Source: an uncultured Actinomycetes bacterium (GTDB lineage Bacteria; Actinomycetota; Acidimicrobiia; Acidimicrobiales; Ilumatobacteraceae). Taken from it: a stretch of 7,003 bases of DNA. Under the pieces are notes generated by a model. The model was not told the DNA's origin, searched no databases, and worked only from the letters and a program-made list of their open reading frames with translations. Positions 1 to 5,095 of the stretch are shown here, in pieces. The stretch is taken from assembly GCA_903925985.1 (NCBI GenBank), contig CAIYHK010000243.1, forward strand, positions 1 to 7,003. The letters are read 5' to 3'. How positions within the stretch are numbered: the first letter of the stretch is position 1; each line of letters starts with the position of its first letter. The translations under genes were made by a program, and so were the position numbers.

Positions 1-415
1 CAAATGCAAGTAGTGGCACCGAGAGCTCACGGCACAAGATGCGCACAGTCTCTGCCACGTAATCCACGTCACTGGCCTCAAGTTGGCGTAGTCGTGACAA
101 ATCCGATGCACTGCGCAGTGGCGCTGACGCCACTGGGCCAGTGCCTGGGGCAACATCAATTCCAAATCCGACTGCATGTGCTGGAACAACGATGTCGCTA
201 TACAGAACCGCGGCATCGACTCCATAGCGCCGAACGGGTTGCAAAGTGATTTCAGCAGCAACATCGGGCTGCTTGATCGCATTCAGAATGCTGCCTTCAC
301 CGCGCACCGATCGGTACTCCGGAAGACTGCGGCCTGCTTGACGCATAAACCACACAGGCGTGTGTAAAGCGCGTTCACCTTTGGCGGCTGAGAGAAAGGG
401 GATGGGTGACGACAT
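1..415 (-). CDS. hemE: Uroporphyrinogen decarboxylase HemE, N-terminal part (3' end beyond left edge)
   Basis: HemE removes four carboxyl groups from uroporphyrinogen III to give coproporphyrinogen III, a cytoplasmic step of heme synthesis. The first 138 residues are in the window; the full protein is usually about 340-360. Translating the reverse strand from the ATG at 415-413 gives VWFMRQAGRSLPEYR at about residues 21-35, holding the two substrate-binding arginines (R25, R29). VTLQP-like EITLQPVRRYGVDAAV follows at 55-70, then LYSDIVVP with the catalytic-site aspartate D74. The RSLPEYR form, with Ser where E. coli has Tyr, resembles actinobacterial HemE. The start is fixed by a strong Shine-Dalgarno (AAAGGGG) and by homology beginning right after it. 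The gene lies 12 bases behind the ABC permease stop, so it is probably co-transcribed with it. Identity is near certain; whether the gene is intact cannot be seen. Confidence 0.95.
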   Translation of the reverse strand, partial: MSSPIPFLSAAKGERALHTPVWFMRQAGRSLPEYRSVRGEGSILNAIKQPDVAAEITLQPVRRYGVDAAVLYSDIVVPAHAVGFGIDVAPGTGPVASAPLRSASDLSRLRQLEASDVDYVAETVRILCRELSVPLLAF

Positions 416-416
416 G

Positions 417-423
417 CCCCTTT
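417..423 (-). promoter_or_regulatory. Shine-Dalgarno of hemE
   Basis: On the minus strand AAAGGGG lies one base before the hemE ATG as counted from the last G, in the 12-base gap after the permease stop codon (TAG at 430-428). The core AAAGG is 3-8 bases from the start, close but workable. Its strength supports translation of hemE as an internal operon gene. Confidence 0.6.
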
Positions 424-427
424 GACG

Positions 428-1222
428 CTACTTGCGGCGCACCCTTCCGCGCAGTGCCAGAAAGGCGAGCGAGAACGAGACAGCACCAATAAATGCCACA
501 GAAGCAAAGGCTTGGAGCAGAGCGGACCCATCCCAACCGTCAAGGATCAGCGCCCTCATTCCAGCCAGCAGATATGTGGTCGGGTTGTAGTCCGCCGCGG
601 TGGCAAGCCATCCAGTGAGTGATTCTTGGGGCAGGTAAGCCGAGGTTAGGAATGCAAATGGGAAGAACAACAAGAAGGCGTTGTTCACTGCGGTTGGGTT
701 GCCAGTTTTGAGTGCTATCGCATAAGGAAAGCCGGTGAATGCGAGACCCCACATTCCGGCCAGCAAAACAAACACGATCATCCCCAGAAATCCGGTTGCG
801 AAGTTCACGCCGATGATCAAACCAATAATCACCACGGGGATTGTGAGCGCACACACGAGCATGAAGTCGGCAACCATTAGGCCCAACAGCAATGTTGAAC
901 GCGATACCGGTGTTAACAACAAGCGATCGAAATAACCACCTTGGATGTCCACAACTAGAGCACCTGCACGCGAAACACCGGTTACGGCAAACACAACCGA
1001 AACGGGTAACTGGAATCCTTTGAAGTCAAAGCCACCAGGGAAATTGCCTTCCACAAATTTCTGCAGAGCACCGATATTGACAACCAAGAAAAAGATCGGC
1101 ACCACCAAAGCGGGGCCGAATGCTTCGGGGTCACGCTTTGTGAGGCGAATCGCACGGCGCCCAACGGTGAACAGATCATGGATAAATCCTGCGCGGCGCG
1201 GCTCGATATTTGCGGTGGTCAT
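428..1222 (-). CDS. ABC-2 type (DrrB-like) exporter permease
   Basis: This is the membrane subunit of an ABC-2 exporter, 264 residues, normal for the family. A short cytoplasmic N-terminus (1-35) is followed by about six hydrophobic segments near 37-53, 72-92, 111-139, 145-168, 182-199 and 234-257. Two family landmarks are visible: the cytoplasmic coupling region YFDRLLLTPVSRSTLLLG at 97-114, and the C-terminal ABC-2 stretch around 191-223 (YLPQESLTGWLATAA, then NPTTYLLAGMR). The C-terminus is basic (RGRVRRK), as expected for a cytoplasmic tail. The ATG overlaps the ATPase stop in an ATGA junction and has a very strong Shine-Dalgarno six bases upstream, so the pair is translationally coupled. 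The substrate cannot be told: DrrAB relatives export antibiotics, lipids or glycolipids. Confidence 0.9.
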   Translation of the reverse strand: MTTANIEPRRAGFIHDLFTVGRRAIRLTKRDPEAFGPALVVPIFFLVVNIGALQKFVEGNFPGGFDFKGFQLPVSVVFAVTGVSRAGALVVDIQGGYFDRLLLTPVSRSTLLLGLMVADFMLVCALTIPVVIIGLIIGVNFATGFLGMIVFVLLAGMWGLAFTGFPYAIALKTGNPTAVNNAFLLFFPFAFLTSAYLPQESLTGWLATAADYNPTTYLLAGMRALILDGWDGSALLQAFASVAFIGAVSFSLAFLALRGRVRRK

Positions 1223-2178
1223 CTGATGCCCTCCTCGTCGTCTCGCATACGTGCTCCGGTGGCATGAAGGAATACGTCATCCAAAGAAGGTGTGCGCAGT
1301 GTGAGTTCCTTCACTTGTACTCCTGCTTCGGCGAGGCGAATTGCGATTGGGCTGATTGACGCACTGCCATTTCGGACTGCAACCGTGAGTTCATCGCCGT
1401 CAGTCTCAATTCGTTCCACGCCTTCAACAGTTCGGAGTCCATCCGCAGCTTTCTCGGCATCGGCCTTCTCGACCCGAACCACAACAACATCGGCACCAAT
1501 CTCACGTTTGAGATCCGTTGGCGTGCCCTCGGTGGCAATCTTGCCGTTGGCAATGATTCCAACCCGATCGGCGAGCGCATCAGCTTCCTCAAGATATTGA
1601 GTGGTCAAGAAGATGGTCATTCCAAGTTCACGATTTAAGTAACGCACTTCATCCCACACGTTGGTGCGGCTCACAGGGTCAAGGCCAGTTGTTGGTTCGT
1701 CAAGGAACAGAACTTGTGGTTGGTGGACAAGGGCTGCTGCAAGGTCGAGCCGACGTTTCATGCCGCCCGAGTAGGTGCCAATGCGTTGGTCAATTGCATC
1801 ACCGATATCAACCAACTGCAGAAGTTCCTGAACGCGACGGTCACGGTCGGTTGCACTCAAACCGTAAAGCCGCGCCTGTAAGTCGAGTAGTTCACGCCCG
1901 GTTTGCTTTGGATCCAGTGCCGCGTCTTGGAGTGCAACACCAATTCGCAGGCGTACTTTGTCGGCATCGGTGGTGACATCAAAGCCCGCTACGCGTGCAC
2001 TCCCGCTGGTTGGGTAGAGGAGGGTGGTCAGCATTCGTACAGTTGTGCTTTTCCCCGCACCGTTCGGCCCAAGAAAACCGTAAATTTCCCCCGACTCAAC
2101 CTTGAGGTTGATGCCATCAACTGCGTTCTTTTCACCAAATGCGCGAACGAGGGAATTGGCTTCGATTGCTGCAGGCAC
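1219..2178 (-). CDS. ABC exporter ATPase, DrrA-like
   Basis: This is the ATP-binding subunit that powers the adjacent permease, 319 residues. The nucleotide-binding domain covers about 5-225: Walker A GPNGAGKST at 37-45, Q-loop glutamine at 84, signature YSGGM at 136-140, Walker B VLFLDEP at 156-162 with catalytic E161, and D-loop GLDP. The switch position has Gln (TTQYLEEAD, Q194) where most ABC ATPases have His; this is usual in the DrrA subfamily. The C-terminal part (about 228-305) is the DrrA-type regulatory extension ending in LRTPSLDDVFLHATG. The start is GTG at 2178-2176; an in-frame TAG lies three codons upstream, so no longer start is possible. No Shine-Dalgarno is visible, and a TAGACT hexamer six bases upstream suggests a leaderless start. 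The transported substrate is unknown. Confidence 0.93.
   Translation of the reverse strand: MPAAIEANSLVRAFGEKNAVDGINLKVESGEIYGFLGPNGAGKSTTVRMLTTLLYPTSGSARVAGFDVTTDADKVRLRIGVALQDAALDPKQTGRELLDLQARLYGLSATDRDRRVQELLQLVDIGDAIDQRIGTYSGGMKRRLDLAAALVHQPQVLFLDEPTTGLDPVSRTNVWDEVRYLNRELGMTIFLTTQYLEEADALADRVGIIANGKIATEGTPTDLKREIGADVVVVRVEKADAEKAADGLRTVEGVERIETDGDELTVAVRNGSASISPIAIRLAEAGVQVKELTLRTPSLDDVFLHATGARMRDDEEGIR
1229..1236 (-). promoter_or_regulatory. Shine-Dalgarno of the ABC permease
   Basis: GAGGAGGG on the minus strand, six bases before the permease ATG, is nearly an ideal ribosome binding site. It lies inside the last codons of the ATPase gene, where it encodes the Glu-Glu-Gly of the C-terminus. 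It fixes the permease start and contrasts with the absence of such a site before the ATPase itself. Confidence 0.75.
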
Positions 2179-2184
2179 GAGTTG

Positions 2185-2190
2185 AGTCTA
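2185..2190 (-). promoter_or_regulatory. Putative -10 element for the ABC transporter operon
   Basis: TAGACT on the minus strand matches the actinobacterial TANNNT -10 consensus and lies in the 20-base gap between the protease stop and the ATPase GTG. Six bases separate it from the G of GTG, the spacing expected if transcription starts on the start codon. No clear -35 element is visible about 17 bases further upstream, which would lie within the protease gene. A hexamer this loose can occur by chance. Confidence 0.4.
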
Positions 2191-2198
2191 GATGTCGA

Positions 2199-3083
2199 TC
2201 AAGAAGGTCGCTGTTTGATCAACGCCTCAATACGAGTGATTCGGGTCTTTGCTGGAGGATGAGATGTCACGAGGTTCTCACGCCAGTTGGAACTCTCACG
2301 TGAGTCACCACCGATCAGCCGCAATGCATTTGCAAGATCGCGTCCAAATCCCATCCGTACAACACGACGATCGGCATCGTATTCCGTGTTGCGTCCTACC
2401 AAGTTGCCGATCTTTTGTGAAACCGTGAGTGTGGACAAGAAAATCAATGCGATGGCACGCACGAAACTTACGATCACGAATCCAATCACTTCAAGTGCCG
2501 GAGATCCTCCACCAATTGTGTTTGTTGCTGCTTGAGCAAGATTCTGAAAAAAGATACCGATGCGTCCAAGCAGAATGATCGGCACGCTCAGCCACTGACC
2601 AACTGCGAGAAGCACCGTATGTGACCCAAGGTGGTGGCTCAACTCATGTGCTAGCACCCCACGAAGTTCGGCTTCAGGTAAGTACTGAAGAGCAAATGAT
2701 GAGACAACCACAAGGTGCCCACCGCAGGCGAATGCGTTGACTTCATCACTGTCGAGCACCGTGATTAGAAATTTGCTTCGCGGTTGATGGTTGGCTTGCA
2801 ACACCGCTTTCCAAGGCGCTTCAAGCCGTGCGATCTCTGCGTGGGTTGGGGCTCTAGTACCAATCAGGCGAGTGAGAATCACTGATTGCACGGAACGGAG
2901 AAAAACTAGGCCCGAAGACAAGAACGCCACCAGTGCAAAGTTGAAGAGATTGATGTTCGTAAATGCTGCTACTGGCAGCCAAATTACGGTGACACTTACA
3001 AACCAAGCGGGCAGGAGCGCGATCACCGGCAAAGCGGTGATGAACACAGATTTGTCGAATCCTCTGGTGGGGGAACCTGACAT
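2199..3083 (-). CDS. M48-family membrane zinc metalloprotease (HtpX-like)
   Basis: This is an integral membrane zinc protease of 294 residues, the size of HtpX, which degrades damaged membrane proteins. Two hydrophobic segments come first (about 13-38 and 45-65). The cytoplasmic catalytic region then shows NAFACGG at 116-122, ELRGVLAHELSHHLGSH at 139-155 with the HExxH zinc motif at 146-150, two more hydrophobic segments (about 157-178 and 198-222), and NTEYDADR at 232-239, where E234 is the likely third zinc ligand. The C-terminal SHPPAKTRI (274-282) is a common M48 ending. All catalytic residues are present, so an active enzyme is likely. The residues after HExxH (HLGSH) differ from the NGD of E. 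coli HtpX, so I give the family, not the gene symbol. No Shine-Dalgarno precedes the ATG, which lies 14 bases from the divergent lgt start. Confidence 0.9.
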   Translation of the reverse strand: MSGSPTRGFDKSVFITALPVIALLPAWFVSVTVIWLPVAAFTNINLFNFALVAFLSSGLVFLRSVQSVILTRLIGTRAPTHAEIARLEAPWKAVLQANHQPRSKFLITVLDSDEVNAFACGGHLVVVSSFALQYLPEAELRGVLAHELSHHLGSHTVLLAVGQWLSVPIILLGRIGIFFQNLAQAATNTIGGGSPALEVIGFVIVSFVRAIALIFLSTLTVSQKIGNLVGRNTEYDADRRVVRMGFGRDLANALRLIGGDSRESSNWRENLVTSHPPAKTRITRIEALIKQRPS

Positions 3084-3100
3084 ACAATCGCAATGCTATG
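3081..3100. promoter_or_regulatory. Compact divergent promoter between the M48 protease gene and lgt
   Basis: Only 14 bases separate the two ATG codons (3083-3081 on minus, 3098-3100 on plus). On the plus strand TACAAT (3083-3088) is a good -10 match, nine bases before the lgt ATG. On the minus strand TAGCAT (3098-3093) is a weaker -10 match, also nine bases before the protease ATG. Each hexamer touches the start codon of the opposite gene. No recognisable -35 boxes or Shine-Dalgarno sequences are seen for either gene. If both are used, the two promoters overlap and would compete, with leaders of only about three bases. Confidence 0.45.
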
Positions 3101-3937
3101 ACAGCGCTCCTCTCAGCCATCCCCAGCCCGTCTTCAGGAACGCTGGAAATCGGCCCACTCAAGCTCAATGCATACGGGTTAATGATCGCACTCGGTGTGG
3201 TTGCTGCGGTTTGGCTCGCGGGGCGACGTCTCGAGCAGCGCGGTATCGGTAAGCGCGACGACATCTCGGAAATGGCGCTTTGGGCAGTTCCGGCGGGAGT
3301 TATCGGGGCGCGCCTCTATCACGTGGTGACTGACTGGTCTCGCTTCAGCGACAGCCCAGGTGACATCGTGAAGATCTGGGAGGGTGGTCTTGGTATCTGG
3401 GGTGGTATCGCACTTGGTGTGATCGTTGGTCTGTGGGTGTTCAAGCGCAAAGGTTTGCCGATTGCACTGACTCTCACTTGCGTGACACCGGCGCTTCCAC
3501 TTGCACAGTCAATTGGTCGTTGGGGGAACTGGTGGAACCAAGAGCTGTTTGGCAAGCCGACGGATCTTCCGTGGGCACTTGAGGTGTCCTCGGACACGGC
3601 GGTAAAGGCGGGAGAGCTCCCGGGCACCACTTTTCATCCGACATTTCTTTATGAGTCAATCGGGTGTCTATTAATCGCAGTTGTCTTAGTGCTTATTGAC
3701 CGCCGAGTGAAGCTCAGGCCGGGACTGCTGTTCTTTGTTTATACGGCGATGTACACCTTCATGCGTTTTTTCATCGAAGGATTGCGCGTTGATCCCACTA
3801 CCGAGGCAGGTGGTTTGCGACTCAACCAGTGGACTTCAATAGTCGTGTTCTCGGTCTCGATACTTATTCTTGTGGTGTATTCAATCTCAAAGGGGAACAA
3901 CAGTGAGCGACATAGTCCTTCTCTCGAAGCCGGTTGA
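3098..3937 (+). CDS. lgt: Prolipoprotein diacylglyceryl transferase
   Basis: Lgt moves a diacylglyceryl group from phosphatidylglycerol to the lipobox cysteine of prolipoproteins, the first step of lipoprotein maturation in the cytoplasmic membrane. The 279-residue length is normal and about seven hydrophobic segments are visible. Motifs in order are the YGLMIALG segment at 26-33, GARLYHVVTDW at 70-80, IWEGGLGIWGG at 93-103, the Lgt signature SIGRWGNWWNQELFG at 138-152 with the essential Arg141 and Asn144, HPTFLYES at 180-187, and RFFIEGLRVD at 223-232. E. coli His103 corresponds to Trp101 here, a form I recall from actinobacterial Lgt. The ATG at 3098 has TACAAT nine bases upstream and no Shine-Dalgarno. 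Its last 35 bases overlap the next gene. The hydrophilic tail (about 265-279) is read in the overlapping part. Confidence 0.96.
   Translation: MTALLSAIPSPSSGTLEIGPLKLNAYGLMIALGVVAAVWLAGRRLEQRGIGKRDDISEMALWAVPAGVIGARLYHVVTDWSRFSDSPGDIVKIWEGGLGIWGGIALGVIVGLWVFKRKGLPIALTLTCVTPALPLAQSIGRWGNWWNQELFGKPTDLPWALEVSSDTAVKAGELPGTTFHPTFLYESIGCLLIAVVLVLIDRRVKLRPGLLFFVYTAMYTFMRFFIEGLRVDPTTEAGGLRLNQWTSIVVFSVSILILVVYSISKGNNSERHSPSLEAG
3889..3896 (+). promoter_or_regulatory. Shine-Dalgarno deciding the crotonase gene start
   Basis: AAAGGGGA lies six bases before GTG at 3903-3905. This selects the GTG over the in-frame TTG at 3870, which would add eleven residues (MWCIQSQRGTT) that translate the ribosome site itself and do not match the family. 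The site is inside the lgt coding sequence. Confidence 0.75.
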
Positions 3938-4697
3938 TGGCGTAGCGCTAATCACACTCAATCGTCCTGATCGGATGAATGCTTGGAACAACGAGTTGTC
4001 CGAGCGCTACTTCGGAATGTTGGATCAGTGTGCAGATGATCCAGACGTGGTGGCAATTGTGGTCACTGGTGCTGGGCGTGCCTTCTGTGCCGGCGCCGAC
4101 ATGGATGCTCTTACCCAGATTGGTGGCAACCCCAAAGAAGGTGCCACTGCAGCTGCGGGCTCAATTGCACAGATGCACACGACGACCATTCCAAAACCAG
4201 TCATCGCTGCGATCAACGGTGCATGTGCAGGGCTCGGACTCGCGCAGGCGATGATGTGTGATGTGAAGTTTGCTGCTGCAGGCGCAAAGTTCACGATGGC
4301 GTTTTCGCGCCGTGGCTTAATTGCCGAATATGGACTCTCTTGGGTAACACCGCGTCTCGCTGGGATGGCCAATGCCATGGACATCTTGTTGTCGTCACGG
4401 GTTTTCACTGCCGAAGAGGCGTACGAAATGGGCCTCATCAACAAAGTTCTTCCAGCCGACGAACTGGTTCAACACGCCATTGATTATGCGCGGGATCTCG
4501 CCGAGAATGCTTGCCCAACATCGATGGCCATCATCAAGCGTCAGGTTTACGCCGATGCGACCCGTGACCTAGCGGCTTCCACGGCCGAAGCTGTGCAGTT
4601 GATGAAAGAGTCACTGATGCGCCCCGACTTCAAGGAAGGCGTTGACTCTTTTCTGGAGAAGCGCCCACCAAAGTTCTCGCCGTTGGAACGCAAGTAA
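3903..4697 (+). CDS. Crotonase-family protein annotated as enoyl-CoA hydratase/isomerase, atypical active site
   Basis: This is a cytoplasmic crotonase-fold protein of 264 residues, acting on an acyl-CoA. The N-terminal strand VALITLNRPDRMNAWN (14-29) and the oxyanion-hole segments GRAFCAGAD (58-66) and NGACAGLG (105-112) are clear. GLIAEYGLSWVTPRL (138-152), SSRVFTAEEAYEMGLIN (164-180) and a helical C-terminus follow. The two glutamates that catalyse hydration in rat mitochondrial hydratase (E144, E164) align by eye with Ala114 and Arg137, so true hydratase activity is doubtful. Glu142 in the GLIAEYG motif may act instead. That motif marks a large actinobacterial subgroup of uncertain substrate. 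The GTG start is set by the strong Shine-Dalgarno. The gene overlaps lgt by 35 bases and is probably co-transcribed with it, though no metabolic link to lipoproteins is evident. Confidence 0.88.
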   Translation: MSDIVLLSKPVDGVALITLNRPDRMNAWNNELSERYFGMLDQCADDPDVVAIVVTGAGRAFCAGADMDALTQIGGNPKEGATAAAGSIAQMHTTTIPKPVIAAINGACAGLGLAQAMMCDVKFAAAGAKFTMAFSRRGLIAEYGLSWVTPRLAGMANAMDILLSSRVFTAEEAYEMGLINKVLPADELVQHAIDYARDLAENACPTSMAIIKRQVYADATRDLAASTAEAVQLMKESLMRPDFKEGVDSFLEKRPPKFSPLERK

Positions 4698-4708
4698 TAC
4701 AGCATTCA

Positions 4709-4738
4709 CTTGGCGAAACGATTTCGCCAATGGCCAAG
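4709..4738 (+). terminator. Inverted repeat after the crotonase gene, possible terminator or operator
   Basis: TTGGCGAAA (4710-4718) and TTTCGCCAA (4722-4730) form a perfect 9-bp stem around the three-base loop CGA, starting 12 bases after the crotonase stop. No T-run follows, so a classical rho-independent terminator is not complete; stem-only terminators are reported in actinobacteria. A second copy of the right-arm sequence, GCCAAG (4733-4738), could pair instead with CTTGGC (4709-4714). The repeat also sits just upstream of the putative gatC promoter, so it could be a protein-binding site. Confidence 0.45.
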
Positions 4739-4752
4739 CGGGTGTCAACGCC

Positions 4753-4758
4753 TAGAAT
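4753..4758 (+). promoter_or_regulatory. Putative -10 element of the gatCAB operon
   Basis: TAGAAT matches the TANNNT consensus well and ends eight bases before the gatC GTG at 4767. Transcription would begin at or within two bases of the start codon, giving a leaderless or nearly leaderless mRNA. No clear -35 box is seen 16-18 bases upstream. The AAGG at 4761-4764 is only two bases from GTG, too close for a normal Shine-Dalgarno. Confidence 0.5.
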
Positions 4759-4766
4759 TTAAGGCT

Positions 4767-5090
4767 GTGCCAGCCACATCCGACACCCCCAAAGGTCACC
4801 AGATCAGCGCCGCCGACGTGGCCAAAGTTGCTCGTTTGGCGCGTCTTGACATTGATGAGAACAAGATCGAGAAGTTCACTCATCAGTTGTCCGACATGTT
4901 GAGCCACTTTGCCGACATCGACACTCTCGATCTGTCTTCCGTAGAGCCGATGACTCAGGCGTATCCGTTGAGCAACGTGCTCCGCGAAGATACAGAGATG
5001 CCATGCCTTAATCGCGAAGAAGTTTTGGCGGTCGCTCCCGCGGCCGAAGATGGCCGATTCCGTGTGCCGCCGATTATTGGACTGGATTGA
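4767..5090 (+). CDS. gatC: Asp/Glu-tRNA amidotransferase subunit C
   Basis: GatC is the small subunit that wraps around GatA and GatB and stabilises the amidotransferase, which turns Glu-tRNA(Gln) or Asp-tRNA(Asn) into the correct aminoacyl-tRNA. From the GTG at 4767 it has 107 residues, slightly above the usual 95-100. Family features are ISAADVAKVARLARLDI (13-29), a helical region with MLSHFADIDTLDLSSVEP (44-61), the LREDT motif at 72-76, and APAAEDGRFRVPPIIG (90-105). An in-frame TTG at 4710 would add nineteen residues (AKRFRQWPSGCQ and so on) encoded by the inverted repeat and promoter region, so I reject it. GTG is preceded by TAGAAT and lacks a usable Shine-Dalgarno. The stop lies five bases before the gatA ATG, in keeping with an operon. 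Confidence 0.93.
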   Translation: MPATSDTPKGHQISAADVAKVARLARLDIDENKIEKFTHQLSDMLSHFADIDTLDLSSVEPMTQAYPLSNVLREDTEMPCLNREEVLAVAPAAEDGRFRVPPIIGLD

Positions 5091-5095
5091 GCACA

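Noticed and set aside
4..367. Plus-strand open frames of 81 and 63 codons at the left edge
   Set aside because: They lie antisense to hemE, whose minus-strand translation gives clear family motifs over the same bases.
283..543. Minus-strand 86-codon frame spanning the permease end and hemE start
   Set aside because: Its product is hemE and permease sequence read out of frame; the hemE frame starting at 415 matches the family.
1597..1599. Gln194 instead of the switch histidine in the ABC ATPase
   Set aside because: The TTQYLEEAD form is usual in the DrrA subfamily, so it is not a sign of inactivity.
3072..3076. GGAAC upstream of lgt, reminiscent of an ECF sigma -35
   Set aside because: There is no matching -10 such as CGTT at the proper distance before the lgt start.
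4743..4748. Perfect TTGACA on the minus strand, a candidate -35 box
   Set aside because: No TANNNT-like -10 lies 16-18 bases downstream on that strand (the position falls in the inverted repeat), and no minus-strand gene starts there.
4710..4766. Longer gatC from the in-frame TTG at 4710
   Set aside because: The extension would be coded by the inverted repeat and -10 region, has no family similarity and lacks a ribosome site.
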